Counted from the first letter of the stretch, positions 12,266-25,157 are shown. The stretch is DNA of 64,000 nt from Agrocybe praecox (GCA_964017145.1 OZ024850.1:1465618-1529617); one strand, 5' to 3'. Made by a program: numbers and translations. The notes: generated from the sequence alone by a model not told the origin.

Positions 12266-12801
12266 TTGATGTATCAAATCCGGCAAAAAGTACATTTGGT
12301 GATACATCATAGTGGGCAAGTTCCCACCCCGGCAGCGATGTATTACGCTCACAGGGTGTGCCGCAGGCCATCAGAGGCCAGAGAGTAGTGGGTCTTGGTA
12401 AATACTAACAAACAACCTCATTTTGGGCATTCCCAACCTGCAATTAAGCTCTGCAAGCGTAGTGGTTGCGTTTTGAGGGCGCTAAAGCCAGATATGTGGT
12501 CTATTAATATTTTATGATTTTTTTAGGGTCTTTGCGCGCCTAAAAACGGATGGGACGGGATGGATTGGCGCGGATGACTTTGGATGACGTCTATAAATAT
12601 TGTGCATAGGCGTAGCGTTATATTTAGCTGTCCGCTATTAATAAATGATCTTTGATTGATCTACATGGATAATCTTATCTAACAAGCTATTTATACCGGT
12701 CTGGACCTTTGCCACAGCCCATCAATTGACGTCACAATAAAACATACCTTTTTCGGTATCCCCAAATTGGGCCACTTATGTTTTCCGCAATGCTAATTAT
12801 A
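12266..12801. repeat. Element B left terminal inverted repeat
   Basis: 536 bp, inverted match of 25339-25874. Contains GGATTGG and TTTGGATGACGT blocks also found in the element A ends, so the two element families share terminal motifs. The interval to 12893 is spacer before the HMG-like stop codon. Confidence 0.92.
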
Positions 12802-12893
12802 GAGACTTATTTCGGTGATAAAAGGGGCTATAAAATGATATATTTGCATCGCGAAAAAGCAGTATATACGTAGGGGGATAGACGACAAAGATT

Positions 12894-15304
12894 TCATTCG
12901 GCGGATTGGGTGAAACAAGAAAAGATGCGAAAACAATCATCTACGTAGAAGGACCAACTGGCATGCTCGACTCCACCCAAATCCGTTGCAGCAATTCCCC
13001 AGTAGAACAAAGCCACCATAATGGTCAGGGTGCCATTAGGTCCAGATTTACGGAGCATATTCCAATCGCCCTTAGTCTCGGAAAAGTTGATATGTCCATC
13101 GATAACACGCCACGGAGGTTGAAGCAGCGTGTACCAGTCGATGAATGTCTTGGTGAACCTCTTGTAGTTGATTTTAGGGCAGTAATTGGCGTTGCGATGA
13201 CGTTTCATCCAAATTCCAACCTCCTCCGGGCGATTCTTAGCGGGTAGCGCGCTCGTTCGATCCAAGGCGTCAAAGGTTGAATGAGTGAACCATGCGTCGA
13301 GAAGTAGGCGCCACTTAGGCCCAAGGTCCACCGATTCCAACGTTTCCATGCCTTTTTGCAACCAGGGGATCGACGATGTCCTTACGAGACACAAATCGGA
13401 CGAAGGGGAAGGAACATGGGCAGCAGGCTTAGTAGAAGGTGCAGGGGTGGATGTGCGTATCGAGGCCAAAGAAGAGGGGTCGTTAGTGAGGTTCGAAGAG
13501 GGAGTGATTAATGGCTCGGGGACTCTGAGTCGCGCCCGTTTCGAAGGGTAAGAATGTTGCGATGCATCGGTTGAAATTGCGTCCGAGGTCCTCTTTGGGG
13601 CATTGATGATGGGCGGACTAGCTGACGAAGGAGAGTTCGTGGCCTGGGTACCAGATAGTTGCGTGGCCAAGGGGTTAGAATTAGGCAACGCCGTTTCTAT
13701 GCCATCATTCAAGTCCGTAGTTGTGGTAGGTGGCGAAGACAACTTTGCAATCTCTGATCCTGGGGCTTCTGTTGGCAGATTGGCAGCGACGATCCTTGGC
13801 GAGTGCATTGGGGTAACGTTCGGGGTATTAGGGCCAGACTGAAAACCGGTATGTGGTACCTTATATATGCTGGGTGGAGTTGTCATTGCCGAAGAGTCCG
13901 TTAAAGTATGCGAAGAAGATTCGGAATCCATTGAAGGCAATGAATCCTCGTCTTGGGGAATGTACGGCGGAGGTAGGGAAGCGCGGTCGTTGGCCAAGTT
14001 GGAAGGTACGTCCGTGGTTTCAGCAGGTATGGCGTCGACGTTGACATTGTTGTTGTCCAGATCCAGATCCAAAGCCAAGAGTGACAGCTCCCCTTCTCCC
14101 TGTTTCAAAGCTCGAGAACGGCATTCTTCGAGGCCTGAGTGCAACCGAAGTCAGAGTCAAAAACATCAGGAGAAAGAAAGAGAAACTTACTGTAACACTT
14201 CTGCAAGAAAGAACCAAATATGGGCACGATGAAATGTTTGTAACGATGGCGTTCTGCTGTCCCAAAATTCATCTTAATATCTCCTGGTATGGTGCCGGAG
14301 TGGATGCTTTCCCAGTAGTTAGATAAATACAAAGAAAAAAGAAAAAGAAAACATACCTGATCATGTTAAGTTTACCGTTATGCGCCGGCTCAGGGCCTCC
14401 TGCGAGCAAAGACAACTTCCAGCCTGTTGCCTCTGCCACCATGTCCAAGATAGGTTGGCAGAAGAGAACCATCCCCTGAATAGCTCTGATTCATGTCATT
14501 AGAGATTGAGATTACACATATTTAGATACAAGACATACCTTTGGCGATCTTCAGGAGAAGTCGAAACGGCCGTATTGTGTTCCTTCATCCATTTGTCCAT
14601 ATCCCTCTTGTGCTCTGCCTCAGCTTCGTTAACCCAGTGATTTTGTTCTTCTTCAGTTAAATTGCCAAACATCTCCTTCGCAAATCTATCCCGGAGCGCT
14701 GCGTAATGCTTCTTGTCGAGATTATGGGCAGAGGAGTAAGCCTTGACTCGATTTTCGATTGCCTCACGGTGGGAACGGCGCCATACGTTGGAAGCAGTCT
14801 TGCGACGAGGGCGATTCCCTTCTTTTCCGAGGTACTTCTGGAAGAGTATGCGGTAGGGGCCGTATGCCCCAGAGTCCTTTGAACTGGGATCGTGGTCTTT
14901 CATATATTGATAGTTCATCCACCGTTTGATTTGCTTGTGTAACATAAGGTAAGTCACATGATCTCTATATTTGGTAATCACAGACTTACCCCTTTCCGAA
15001 GTTGAATGAGTTTCTGACGAGAATCGTACTCGTCCATTGCTTGCTTATGTTCTTCAGGTGCTAGGCCATCTGCGTACGGAGGTGGACGTTCAGGATCCGG
15101 ATCGTCATCGTTGACAGAAGCCAAAAAGTCGGGAGTCGGCTCCTCGTCGTGTGGTAAGTCAACAGGGAACCGCTTGAAATATTTGCGCTGAATCAAAGAC
15201 AGAGCCTCGCCGGCATAATTGTCTTTAACAGCTTCAGCGTATGCATCCTTCTGGCTTAGAAGGAATTCTTTTCTAGATCCACGAAAGGTCCCCGGATTTG
15301 GCAT
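12894..15304 (-). CDS. HMG-box-like companion protein of element B, 626 aa
   Basis: Five exons on the minus strand: 14990-15304, 14539-14933, 14357-14485, 14191-14306, 12894-14134. The first four have the same lengths (315, 395, 129, 116 nt) as in the element A homologue. The N-terminus has a conserved motif (FRGSRKEFLLSQKDAYA, IQRKYFKRFPVDLPHDEEPT) seen in a large family of unnamed agaricomycete proteins. Residues about 130-215 resemble an HMG box (NVWRRSH, LRDRFAKEMFGNLTEEEQ, HWVNEAEAEHKRDMDKW). Next is a conserved block ATGWKLSLLAGGPEPAHNGK and IKMNFGTAERHRYK. A Ser/Pro/Thr-rich disordered region follows, then a C-terminal Trp-rich block (WRLLLDAWFTHSTF, FIDWYTLLQPPWRVIDG). DNA binding is inferred from the HMG-like part. 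Confidence 0.78.
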
Positions 15305-15939
15305 GGAACGCGAATTGGGAAGGCAGCAAAGATGCGACGGGATATGAAGGACAGAGGGGAAAGCGAGTCTGAACTTGGCAGAGCGTAGCCGTGAATGGAT
15401 TGGAGGGTTAACCAGAAATGGTGTGCGTACGTATTACCTCCTCATCTTCAGGATTCATGGCTTATTGAATGTATGGTTTGGGATCCTAGGATTTTTTACC
15501 ATTATGTTCGTATCCGATACGCCGTGAACGCAAAACGATGAGACATCGGCAAACGTGTACGTACAAACCTCCTTTCCCTTTCTAGAAAAATAGTACTGAA
15601 CCCCTTGTCATCGTAATATCTAGTTATTTTGAATGTGCACGCGCCTGTTCGTGCCGACAATCCATTCGCACCGCACCAGACTCGCTAAACAAGTTAGGGC
15701 ATCGTCAATGGTGCGTGAACACAGTATATGTAAGCTCCGTTATATTATGAATGTGTTGACTGAATTATATTCTCAACCCGCGGACACTATCTAGATTTAT
15801 CACCCCTCCTCAAAACAATAAATCGAGATCGCGTCCCTCTACGCGTAATCATAAAAGGTGGCTTAATCGTTTTATTTGACAGCACTTTCATACCCCAGCT
15901 CTTCATTTACACCCAACTTCACTTCATCAACCTACACTT
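15305..15939. promoter_or_regulatory. Divergent intergenic region between HMG-like and hybrid-binding-like genes (element B)
   Basis: 635 bp between two divergent start codons. No coding sequence. The same head-to-head arrangement exists in element A (29966-30502), suggesting a shared promoter. No specific factor site is assigned. Confidence 0.45.
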
Positions 15940-18209
15940 ATGGCTCATAAGAAAGGTAAGTACCTTTGTCCTTTGTTTCAATAGTCTCTTCAATTGACGA
16001 CATTTTAGATCCCAAAAACACGTCCAAAGGCCCCGGTACTAGTAAGTTATTCCATACTCTAAGTTCCTTTAATTTTGAATTTTATTGATGTTATTTTACA
16101 CAGATACCACTGCAGACGACCCCATGGACGTCGACATTTCTAACGGCAATCGCTCCGAAGGTCGTACCACCTGGGTTGTAATTGCAGACGATACCCTCAC
16201 CATCATGGAGCACGAGGAGTAAGTATTATACTCTATCTATCCGTGGCTAATAAACTAACTACTGCATGTTATCCAGACACGTTCGGCGCCTCGATGTCAT
16301 GTCGTATAGGTGTTTCTGCCTCTTGCGATTTGACACTCGTGAAGAGGCGGCTGCCTATTACGACGGCGCGCTTTTCTGCCGCATGACTCCCTCGTCCACC
16401 CGTCTCATTCCATCCGCCATGGTTCCCAACTTCCAGGTCGCCGACCGACGCCTCATCGCCTCCGATCCTCAGGACCAGGGCCAGGATGGGATACGCCAAG
16501 CAAACAAAAAGCTTGTTGCTGCACCGGGGGATCACAGAGAAAACCCCATCGTCCTCGATACCCCTGCAAAAGTTCCCTCTGCCCCATCCGTCCACGCTCG
16601 CTATCGTCGCATGCTGGCTGCGGCTCGTACCGTCAGTACACCCACTCCTGCTTCTCGTGATACAGGAACGGAGGCTTCGCGTCGCAGCCAACGACTCATT
16701 AACTTTGCGTCTGCGGCCACTTCGTCCAAGGTTGCCGACGCCTTGAATGTAAAGAAGCCCGGCGGCGGCATTGCTCCAAATGGATCAGCGCCCCCTCGTC
16801 TTCTACCTGCTCCTTCTATCTCTGCCCGTGGTCCTCGTGCTGCCCGTGGTCCTCATGCTGCTCGTCAACTCTGGCCTATTCCTGCACGCAACACCTTTGC
16901 CCCGGTATGGATCGAAAGCGACTCCGATTCTGAAATCGACTCCGAAACGGACGAAGAACTCGGAGATCCGGCCCAGGACGGACTCTGCAAGCGCTGTGCG
17001 CTTCAATCGACCCTCCCTTGCCAAAATGCAGGGACGCGATGCACTGGGTCTCGACAGGGTCCTACGAAACCAACAAAAAGAACACCGGCACCCTATTCTA
17101 CGGCAATAACAACGTCAGCAATTACACCTCGTGCAAATAAAGGAGCCGAGGAAAACGCAGCTCCAAATGGCAAGGTTTCAAACACCTCTGCCAACACTTC
17201 TGCACCGAATTTCCCATCGTCTTTGGTAGACCCAACGCTTTGGGAACCGAAGAAGGTCAACAGCCGCATCCTAGCTGCTGTCGACGCTTTGCCGCTATCT
17301 TCTCAAGCCCCCCCTGCCAGACATCCTTCTGCCCAAGCCCCACCTGCTAAACTGCCTTCTGCGTCTGTCTCCGCCCCACCTACTCGCGCTACCAAGAACC
17401 GACCAGCCAGCCACTCAACATCGCTTCGAAGGATTCAAAATGCGAGTCTCGGCAAGAAGACGAAGATCATTCGCAAGTACTACTCACCTTTGTACGAAGA
17501 CATGCCTGAAACAGCGCCGTACTCCGAGTTGGAGGTCACCGACGAGGATACTGACAACGACGATGTCGACAAGGAAAACAACGCCAACGCCAATGCCACG
17601 GACAACCAGCAAAGACAGCAAAAGGGCAAGGGCAAGGCCTCCGTAGAGGATGATGACAACACTGACGACGCTATGAACCTGCTGAAGCGCAAATCCCCAT
17701 CCACTCCTGTCAATCAACAAAAGAGACGACACGTCGACCAAAGCCCTGACATCCATGACTTCAATGCAATGCTTGAGGAGGCGACAGCGACACCCGTACC
17801 GGCCGTGCAAGCTTCTTCCACGCGTACTTTCACTGCCACAGACTTCGCCCTCGCGCCGTTTGCCTCCAGCTCTTCTGCACCTTTGTCCGTCGCACACATC
17901 ATGGCTCCCTTTGCATCCGTCTCCTGTCCATCAACCACAGGCTCTTCTCACAACCCACCACTCCTGCCATCCCCATTGTCACCTGCTCTTCAGCCCGCCC
18001 TTCCTCCTCCACCTTCGACGCTCCTGTTTATTCCACCCCCACCTCCCCTCCCAACTTCTCAGCCGCCTGCGTACGGTTCTGCACCCCCACCTCCGTACAC
18101 CATTCTCGCAAACCAGGCGGATAGCATGATGCTCGATATTGGCAGCGATTTCGGTGATCTATCAGACATCGACCCCTCTTACTTCGACGATATCGCCGAG
18201 TTAAACTGA
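15940..18209 (+). CDS. Disordered companion with possible RNase H1-N (hybrid-binding) module, element B, 698 aa
   Basis: Four exons in consistent phase: 15940-15955, 16009-16041, 16104-16218, 16277-18209. Residues about 35-85 read TTWVVIADD ... VRRLDVMSYRCFCLLRFDTREEAAAYYDGALF. The pattern W-V-V, then V-...-F-x-T-x-E-E-A-x-x-Y-Y is like the small N-terminal RNA/DNA hybrid-binding domain of RNase H1 (also called Cauli_VI), and the element A homologue shows it better. The rest is disordered: Ala/Pro/Ser-rich, an acidic patch (SDSDSEIDSETDEE), basic patches (KRKSPSTPVNQQKRRH) and a proline-rich C-terminus. Divergent from the HMG-like gene, tail-to-tail with the 99-aa gene. The domain call is a hypothesis. 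Confidence 0.68.
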
Positions 18210-18473
18210 GACGCCTCAGAGTTCCTCAATTCTACATTTTCCGGTTCATTGTCTGCCCACTTTCCATCTCTATGCATTATGTTTAGAATATGCCCTACGT
18301 CGTCGTCCTATATGCTATACCTTACAATACATTATATCTAACCTAATTACAGTTGAGGCGATGTTTTTTTACATTTTATTTAGTTCTCAATGGAATGTTT
18401 TTTGCGCCTCTATATGTCATATGAGTCATTTATTGTTTAATATTTGACATGCAAAACACGAAGGTGAAGTTAT

Positions 18474-18984
18474 TTAGTCCGAGTCATCCTCCAGAGACAT
18501 GAGCCGCTGGTACTCTGCCTCATCTCTTAAGATTTCAACTTCCTTTTTCTTCTTTATTCTGCCCGTACAAAAAAACATAGATTTAGGGAGAATGGCATTA
18601 TGTCGATAGTAGTAGTACTTACCTGTATTCCACCTCCTTTATTTGCAGCCTTACTCGATTTGCCTCGCAGTATTTGGCTTGTGCCTGACGATGATGCTCG
18701 CGTTTGGCAGCTAAGTATTCCCCTGAGTATTGCTCGATCGCTTTCCTGTAGTTTACACAATTTTTACAAGCAGTCTGTCATGATTCAGTGTATTGTAGTT
18801 AATATAACGCGCTTGTTTGCTCGAATCCTTGCGCACCTATGTTCTTCGTATAAGTGGCTAGTAAATATCGCACTATGTTATTAACCGTACTGCGTGAAAG
18901 AAGAAATGCTTACTCGTAGTAATACTGACGACGCCTATTGTTACGAATGCTACGACGAGCTTCTTCATGATGATTTGACTGCAT
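18474..18984 (-). CDS. 99-aa charged coiled-coil-like protein, four exons, element B only
   Basis: Exons 18914-18984 (71 nt), 18837-18857 (21 nt), 18623-18745 (123 nt) and 18474-18558 (85 nt) join in phase into 100 codons ending TAA. The product begins MQSNHHEEARRSIRNNRRRQ and is rich in Arg, Lys, Glu and Tyr, with heptad-like helices (EYLAAKREHHRQAQAKY, VEILRDEAEYQRLMSLEDD). All three introns have GT and AG ends. It is too fragmented to appear as a single open frame. It sits between the hybrid-binding-like gene and TET-B; no counterpart is visible at the equivalent place in element A (28204-28598). Function unknown. Confidence 0.62.
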
Positions 18985-19344
18985 GGTTTCTTTTGGAAAT
19001 GATAGAAGTCGGGTGGAAGTGAGAAATCGAAGTTGAAATTAAGTTCAACTGCGTTCCAATTAAGGAATTTGAACTTGCACGCAATTTCAACTCGTGAGTA
19101 AATTGGGGGTCATTGCAAGGTCATTGCACCAATACTATGCTCTTTAAATTATAACAGATGATAAGCTTACATGCACGAAAAATTATTTATCAAATCATTT
19201 GAGGCGAAAGTAGGGGATTTATATGTCTTTTTTGAGTAGAAATACTTCGATGCCGCCACGAAATCACCACGGAACACTATCAATTTATTTTTAGACACAA
19301 GGTAGTATATGAAATTCTAAGTCACAAGAACAATACGACATATT
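18985..19344. other. Intergenic spacer upstream of the 99-aa gene
   Basis: 360 bp between the start of the 99-aa gene and the TET-B stop codon. I see no gene or repeat in it. Confidence 0.4.
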
Positions 19345-21040
19345 TTACGGGATGATAGGGAGCAGAGAAAGTCCACGAACCCAACGCTCAGCTTCCTTCT
19401 TCAAAACCTCTTCTAAGCGCTCGTGGCCAACAGATTTGTAGTATATTTCGGAGGTCTTGAAGTCGTGCTCCACCCATCTGAATATTCCTCCGGCAGTATA
19501 TTGAGCGAACGAGTAACGCGATTCATTCTCGAGGATGGATGTGTTGGAGTGGGTGATGACGGCGGATGCGATCAGGATGGTTGAGCCTGGAGGGAATTCG
19601 ATGACCAGGCGGCATTCCCACAGAATAAGGTGGCCACCTCGTGTCGGGTCGTAGTTGCCAAAGGCTGTTATTGCGCACATTCCGTAGGGCAAGTTGCCAA
19701 AATCTTTGTGTGGATAGCATACTGTTTGAGGACCAAAGTTGTAGCTAAATGCAGATAGGATGCTATTGTCGAATACGCGGTCCAGCTCAGGGTGTGCATC
19801 GTGAAGCTGTCGTAAAGCTTGTGCGTAGTGCGCATGGAGGTCGGGTGCCCATGTAGCGATCGCAGCTAGTGTTACAAGGGACTTTAGAGACGACAAAATA
19901 AACAGCCAGTGATACTCACCAGACACGAAGCCCGTCAATCTTTTGAAGATAGGAATATGGGATAATTCCCTCAAAACCTGAGCGTTGGGTCCATTTTTGT
20001 TGGAACCATCCGGGTGTAGTTTTCCTGGCTTTTCTTGGCCACCGCCGTGTGAGATACCGCAAGTGAGAGCGATAAAGTTTCCGCGTCGGTTGGGAGGTTT
20101 GTTAGGCTTAGGCTTAGGAGGAACGCAGCGAGACCGGAGGGATTCCATAGCTGTAGCTGCTTCCTTGTGTAGCTCTATCCAGTCCTGGGCCGCAGGATGT
20201 CCAGCAAGAAGCCCTACAAATCGCCTGTGCTGATCAATAATCGGTGCAGGTGTCCTACGCGGCAATTAGTTAACGACAAGGGAGATCGTACGAGGCTCAC
20301 TTTCCGTCCCACTTCTGCAATTTAAACCCTAAATCCCCTGTTATCTCCTCGATGGAATGAGCGTTCTTGGTACGAGAGCGATCGTCTTTTGCAATGAACG
20401 CCGCCTTGGTGACTTTGCTGCTGGAAAAGTCAAAAGGACTTGCAATGGGCTCCGCTTTCTCTACGATGCGCTTCAAAATGTCTTCGCGAACCTCGTATTC
20501 GCCTATCTTTTGCTCGGCTTTCTTCTCCTCCTTTCTTCTCTTGCATGCGGCGCGACTGTGTTCTTTATTTTTTCGTTTCCTCTTCTGCTTCGCACTTGTA
20601 TTGCTTGGGGAATCAAAATCTTGCCGAGTAGTGGGGTTGTCAGCTCCAGACCGAGTATCCGAGTTGGGTAGAGTAGACTTTGGTAATGCCAAGTTTGGAA
20701 TGACGTTTGTACAAGCATTCATCGTGTTCAACAAAGGTGAAGGAAGGACAACGTCATCGATGCATCCATCAGAATGGTTGCTGATGGAAGACATGGGTGA
20801 AAGACTGAAGAATGGGCCCAGCTCAACGTCGTCTTGCAAGTGACTGGTCGAACTTGTTAGCAAAGTAGGTGGGAGAGTAAGATGTTCCATAACATCCTCG
20901 GCGTCTTCGTCCGAAATTGAGGACATAGGGGAAAGACTAAATAGAGTTGAGTCGAGTTCGTTTTGGTCCTGTAACTTGGAGGTAATACGGAGTAAAGAGG
21001 CAAAGTCGCACTCTGGGTCGAATGGCGCTAGGATTTCCAT
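19345..21040 (-). CDS. TET-B: TET/JBP-family 2-oxoglutarate/Fe(II) dioxygenase, 531 aa
   Basis: Three exons, minus strand: 20301-21040, 19920-20254, 19345-19865. The first about 245 residues are disordered with repeated SLSPMSSIS motifs and a basic patch (KQKRKRKNKEHSRAACKRRK, nuclear-localisation-like). The catalytic domain follows: YPHKDFGNLPYGM gives the metal ligands H411 and D413, VITHSN the second His (464) and ESRYSFAQY the 2-oxoglutarate-binding Arg (475). Between them lie GGHLILWECRLVIEFPPGST strands of the double-stranded beta-helix. This is the arrangement of the fungal TET/JBP branch, known to be expanded in basidiomycetes next to KDZ transposons. Likely reaction: oxidation of methylated bases in DNA. 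Divergent from KDZ-B with 319 bp between starts. All key residues are present. Confidence 0.88.
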
Positions 21041-21359
21041 TTTGAGAAGGGTGAGGCGTCGAGAGTTCGTGGGTTTAGCAGAAGAGATATAGAGATAGTA
21101 GAATGATTCTGGTTAACGATTTAAGCAGGAGAGAGAGTTCCCGGGCTGGGGCACAACCAATCTCCAGCTTGATGTTGAACCAGATCAAGAAATTTGGGCA
21201 TATAAAAATGACTCCAAGCTCGGAACGAATTCAAACTTGGTATGTCATGTCATGTGATCGTTTCGGCGCCCAAATACCTACTAAGTTATACTTACCTCTA
21301 AGTACACTGGCTCTTGACATCTTGCTCTATCGCTTCTTACTTCATAAACTGCCCCAAAA
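21041..21359. promoter_or_regulatory. Divergent TET-B / KDZ-B intergenic promoter region
   Basis: 319 bp between the two start codons. The same divergent layout recurs for A (26065-26559) and C (34771-35195), so transposase and dioxygenase are probably co-expressed. No specific sites identified. Confidence 0.5.
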
Positions 21360-24300
21360 ATGTCAGCACGGGCAAAGAAGAAGCCCAGGAAAGCAACTAA
21401 CCAGATCTTTCATGACGAAGTGCCGGTTTTCGGGGAATACGATACGATACATGTCCGGGAGACGAAGTCACGACGAGTAGGGAACACTACTCTGGCGGCG
21501 CCTATGGCTCGAGAGGCCACTCTACCAGCTACTCTCTGGGAAAACGCATCCAGCTGGGAGCCACCGGATAGCGAAGATTTTGCTCTCGATCGCACGGCTG
21601 ACCTGTATGAGTCTGTACTAAGCAGCGAGGTTATGGCCGACACCCCGAGAGAGTTGAAGAGGAAGAGAATTCGGACTGAAGTATCGGTAGGTCGCGGTCA
21701 GCTTTCTATACCCAAGCATATCCTAAAACTTATATGTCTCAGAAACGCCCTCATGTGGTATGGAAAAAACAATATCGTCAAACATACTTACAGGAACTCT
21801 TGCGTTGGTCTGGCCGTGGAGACTTTGGGACGTCTCAGTCTTGTCCAGATTGCATTTCAAGACGGAATTCCCCTCCTGGTTCCCCAATTTATCGCTGTGA
21901 CGAGTGTTTTATCCCCGACCTCTGCTGTGCTCCATGCTGCGTGAAGCGGCATCGCCAACTTCCTTTTCATAGAATCAAGGTATGTCGCTTTCAGAAATTA
22001 CCTCTTCAGACTCATTCAAATCTCGCTCAGAAATGGAACGGCACTCATTTCGAAAGTACGACTCTCAAATCGTTAGGCCTGAAAATCCAACTCAACCATT
22101 CTGGGATGAATTGCGAGAACCCGGTGCCATGTCACTCCAAGCTTCTTATCCTACACACCAATGGATTCCACGACGTATCTATCATGTACTGTGGATGTAC
22201 TCGGTCCATACCCTACCACCTCCAACTACTTCGCCGACGCATGTACCCCTCGACCCAGCTCAATCCAAAGGCTTGCGCAACTTTTGAGCTACTGAATCAG
22301 CTACACAAATATTCACTTACTACCAAGGCATCGACCTACGACTTTTACCGTGCACTCGAAAAGCTAAGCGACAGCACAGGCCTCAATCCCCAACGATCGC
22401 GATACCGAGCTTTATTCCGTATGATAATGCAATGGCGTCATCTGAAAATGCTAAAGTGGGCAGGTCGGGCTCACGATCCCTCTGGAGTTGATGCAACCAA
22501 ACCAGGTGAATTAGCCGTCAGGTGTCCTTCCTGTCCCTACCCTGGTATCAATTTGCCTGATGGATGGGAGGACGTGCCGGAAGGAATGAAGTGAGTCGAT
22601 GATTCTTTTATGGTTATAAGTCCGTGTCTCATCGATATTTTTATCAAGATTTCTTTACATGGTTATAATCTGCATGGATGCCAATTTTCGTTTGAAGAAC
22701 CAACTCGTTTCGAACTACTCGCAGGATCCTGGTCTGGGTATAGGGTGGGGTTATATGGTACCACGTCAAGCATACGAAACGTATGTTTTAAGCAGAGCCG
22801 ATGATGACGATGTAGGTATCTTTATTTTCCGTAAATCTTTCATTCCATTGACGTCAACTTCAGATCAGTACGTGTGTGGGATTTCAAGCGCTGGCCAAAG
22901 CCAATACGAAATTTTCGCGAGGCCTTCGTTACACCGGTGTCAATATGACCGTATGTGGGCGTTCGGAAATGATAATGCCTATCGGCGTGGGCAATCTTCA
23001 TAAAGGAGAGAGGTATGTCTGCCACATTCCTTGTTGTATCATTCTGAGCAATGCTAATGGTTGTCTAGGCATGCTAACATGGACTATATCTTCGGTTCGG
23101 CCCTACAAAACGTTCTCGTTTCACTCGTTCTAATCAGCTACGACGTCGCCTGCCAATGGTTTACTAATCTATTCAAGCGAATCGACGAACACTGGCCACA
23201 AGAAATCAAACCTCGATCAACTATTCAACTCACTCCTGCTATTCCGAAACTCCACGAGCCAATGCACCAAACTACTGGGCATCAAATATATTCCCTCAAT
23301 TACCTACGTGGCGTAGGATTGACGGATTGCGAATGTCCAGAGCGCGTCTGGAGTCCTCACAACGCCTTAGGGAACTCAACAAAAACGCAGGCACCTGGCT
23401 CAAGGCACGACGTCCTAGACGACCATTTCGGATTCTGGAATTGGGAAAAATACATAGGACAAGGAAAAACTCTTGCGCGTCGCTACCGAGGAGCAGTAGC
23501 GGACAGAAACGTTCTTACTGAAAGCCATCGAAGCTTAACGTCAACGCTACGCCAGAAGACCGTAATTAAGTGGGAACGACTATGTGATGAGTGGGAGTCT
23601 GCTCCGTTTCCGAAGAAGGTGTTCAACCCTTACCACACGGATGGCAAATGTGAGTATCTTTCTAGCTTTTCTTTCCGTGTTGATATAGAACTTGATTATA
23701 CAGCTATCTCTGAGGCCTCCGTCAGGAAGCAATTTGCAGAGGAAGAAAAGCAACACATTGACTCGGGAGCCCCTCAGGTTCATCAAACGTCGCCGTCTGC
23801 CTTTATCCTCATGGCCCTTGAGCTCGAACATGCGCAGTACGTTCTATTTACACTAATTATAGATTCATACCTTGTACTCATACATACTCATGCGTTAAGA
23901 CGTCGCCTTCGTTGTGTCGTCAACGCCCCTCTAGCATCATCCACCCTACAAAAGGAGGGATCGATTGCCGAGCAACGCAATACATTGCGCACACGAATTC
24001 GCGCCTGGGAGTTACTTGTGCCCATCTACATGCCCGGGTTTTTGCAATATCAAAACGACTGCAGCTGCTCATTCACTGCTAGTCCATTCGTTCCCAAATC
24101 CGACCATCCCGAGGACGCAGTAATCGTCCTGCCATCGCACATCCCCAAACTTCTCAGATCGACAATTTGCCACCCTGGTTTGCCGGAGATGGAAGCCAAA
24201 ATGCGGACTGCACAGTGCGCCGATGCCTTGGATGAGCTGCGACGTACGTTGAAGCTTAAGCAACGCATGATTCTATTCAAGAATAGGAATGTACGGGGGC

Positions 24301-25157
24301 AACGCGAGGGTACCCGCTCGAGGGCCCTGATAGATGCTGTTCATCTCCGAGCTCGACGATCTGTTGACAAATATCGCGTAGCAAGGCAGGCAAAGGTGGC
24401 TCTTGAAGGACCGGGTGACTGGGAGAACGTCTATCGACCTCTCCTAGACAATGATGTTCGAAGTTATCAAGACCCAGCGAAGCTTCCAAAGAGAGTCGGT
24501 CGCCCCGGAACACTCGAGGATGGCCAGAACAGGAGCAGCATTGTTGAAGAGGAGGAGTTCTCTCTCTTCAATGAACCACGGAGTCGTCGGGACGGTACTG
24601 GAGAAACACGTAGGACCCTTTCGTGGATTTGGACGACCCCTGGCGCAATCACAGCAGAGGACGAAAATGACGCCATTGTATTATCTGAATGGGCAAAGAG
24701 CAGAGCACGCGCATGCAGGGCAAAGGAGGAGGTGATGCTTCTGAAGGAAGAGATGCGCCGAGTTTTGGACTATCTTCGATAGAAGGCTAAACAATGGCGG
24801 GATAAAATCAGCATCCACACGAACACATCCCCACAATTAGTAGAGGGTCTCAATGCTTACGCAGCAACGCAATCCCAAAGGCAAGAGGCTCTTGCCAAAC
24901 TCTTCACTGATTTATGGAAGAAGTCGCTGCAAGTCTCTCACCTCGAGCAAGCTATTTCGGCGGTGGACACCGATGTTCCTGGTGCCCACACTGATCAAAC
25001 ATCAGCAGAAGAGGGCCTCGATGACGAAGAAGATGAATATGAGGATGTGGAAGACGACGACGACGACGAAGACGACGACGACGAAAGCCTCCTCCGTCAG
25101 GAGCAGGACGCTCTTGGCATCGATGACTATGACATGGACGATTTAGCAGACGTCTGA
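21360..25157 (+). pseudogene. KDZ-B transposase (CxC2 type), intact except for one nonsense codon
   Basis: Exons 21360-21686, 21743-21979, 22031-22590, 22649-22811, 22864-23012, 23069-23649, 23704-23836, 23900-25157, all in phase. The CxC2 cluster is CPDCISRR, YRCDECFIPDLCCAPCC, then CGCTRSIPYHLQLLRR. The transposase core has ICMDANFRLKNQL, SYDVACQW and HDVLDDHFGFWNWEKY, which hold candidate catalytic acidic residues. A TAG at 24780-24782 replaces the Trp codon found in KDZ-A (FLEWKAN) and KDZ-C (FLKWKSE). The frame then stays open for 125 codons to TGA at 25157, through an acidic DDDDDEDDDDE tail. The truncated form keeps the whole catalytic core, so activity is not excluded; an assembly error or readthrough is also possible. 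Confidence 0.87.
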
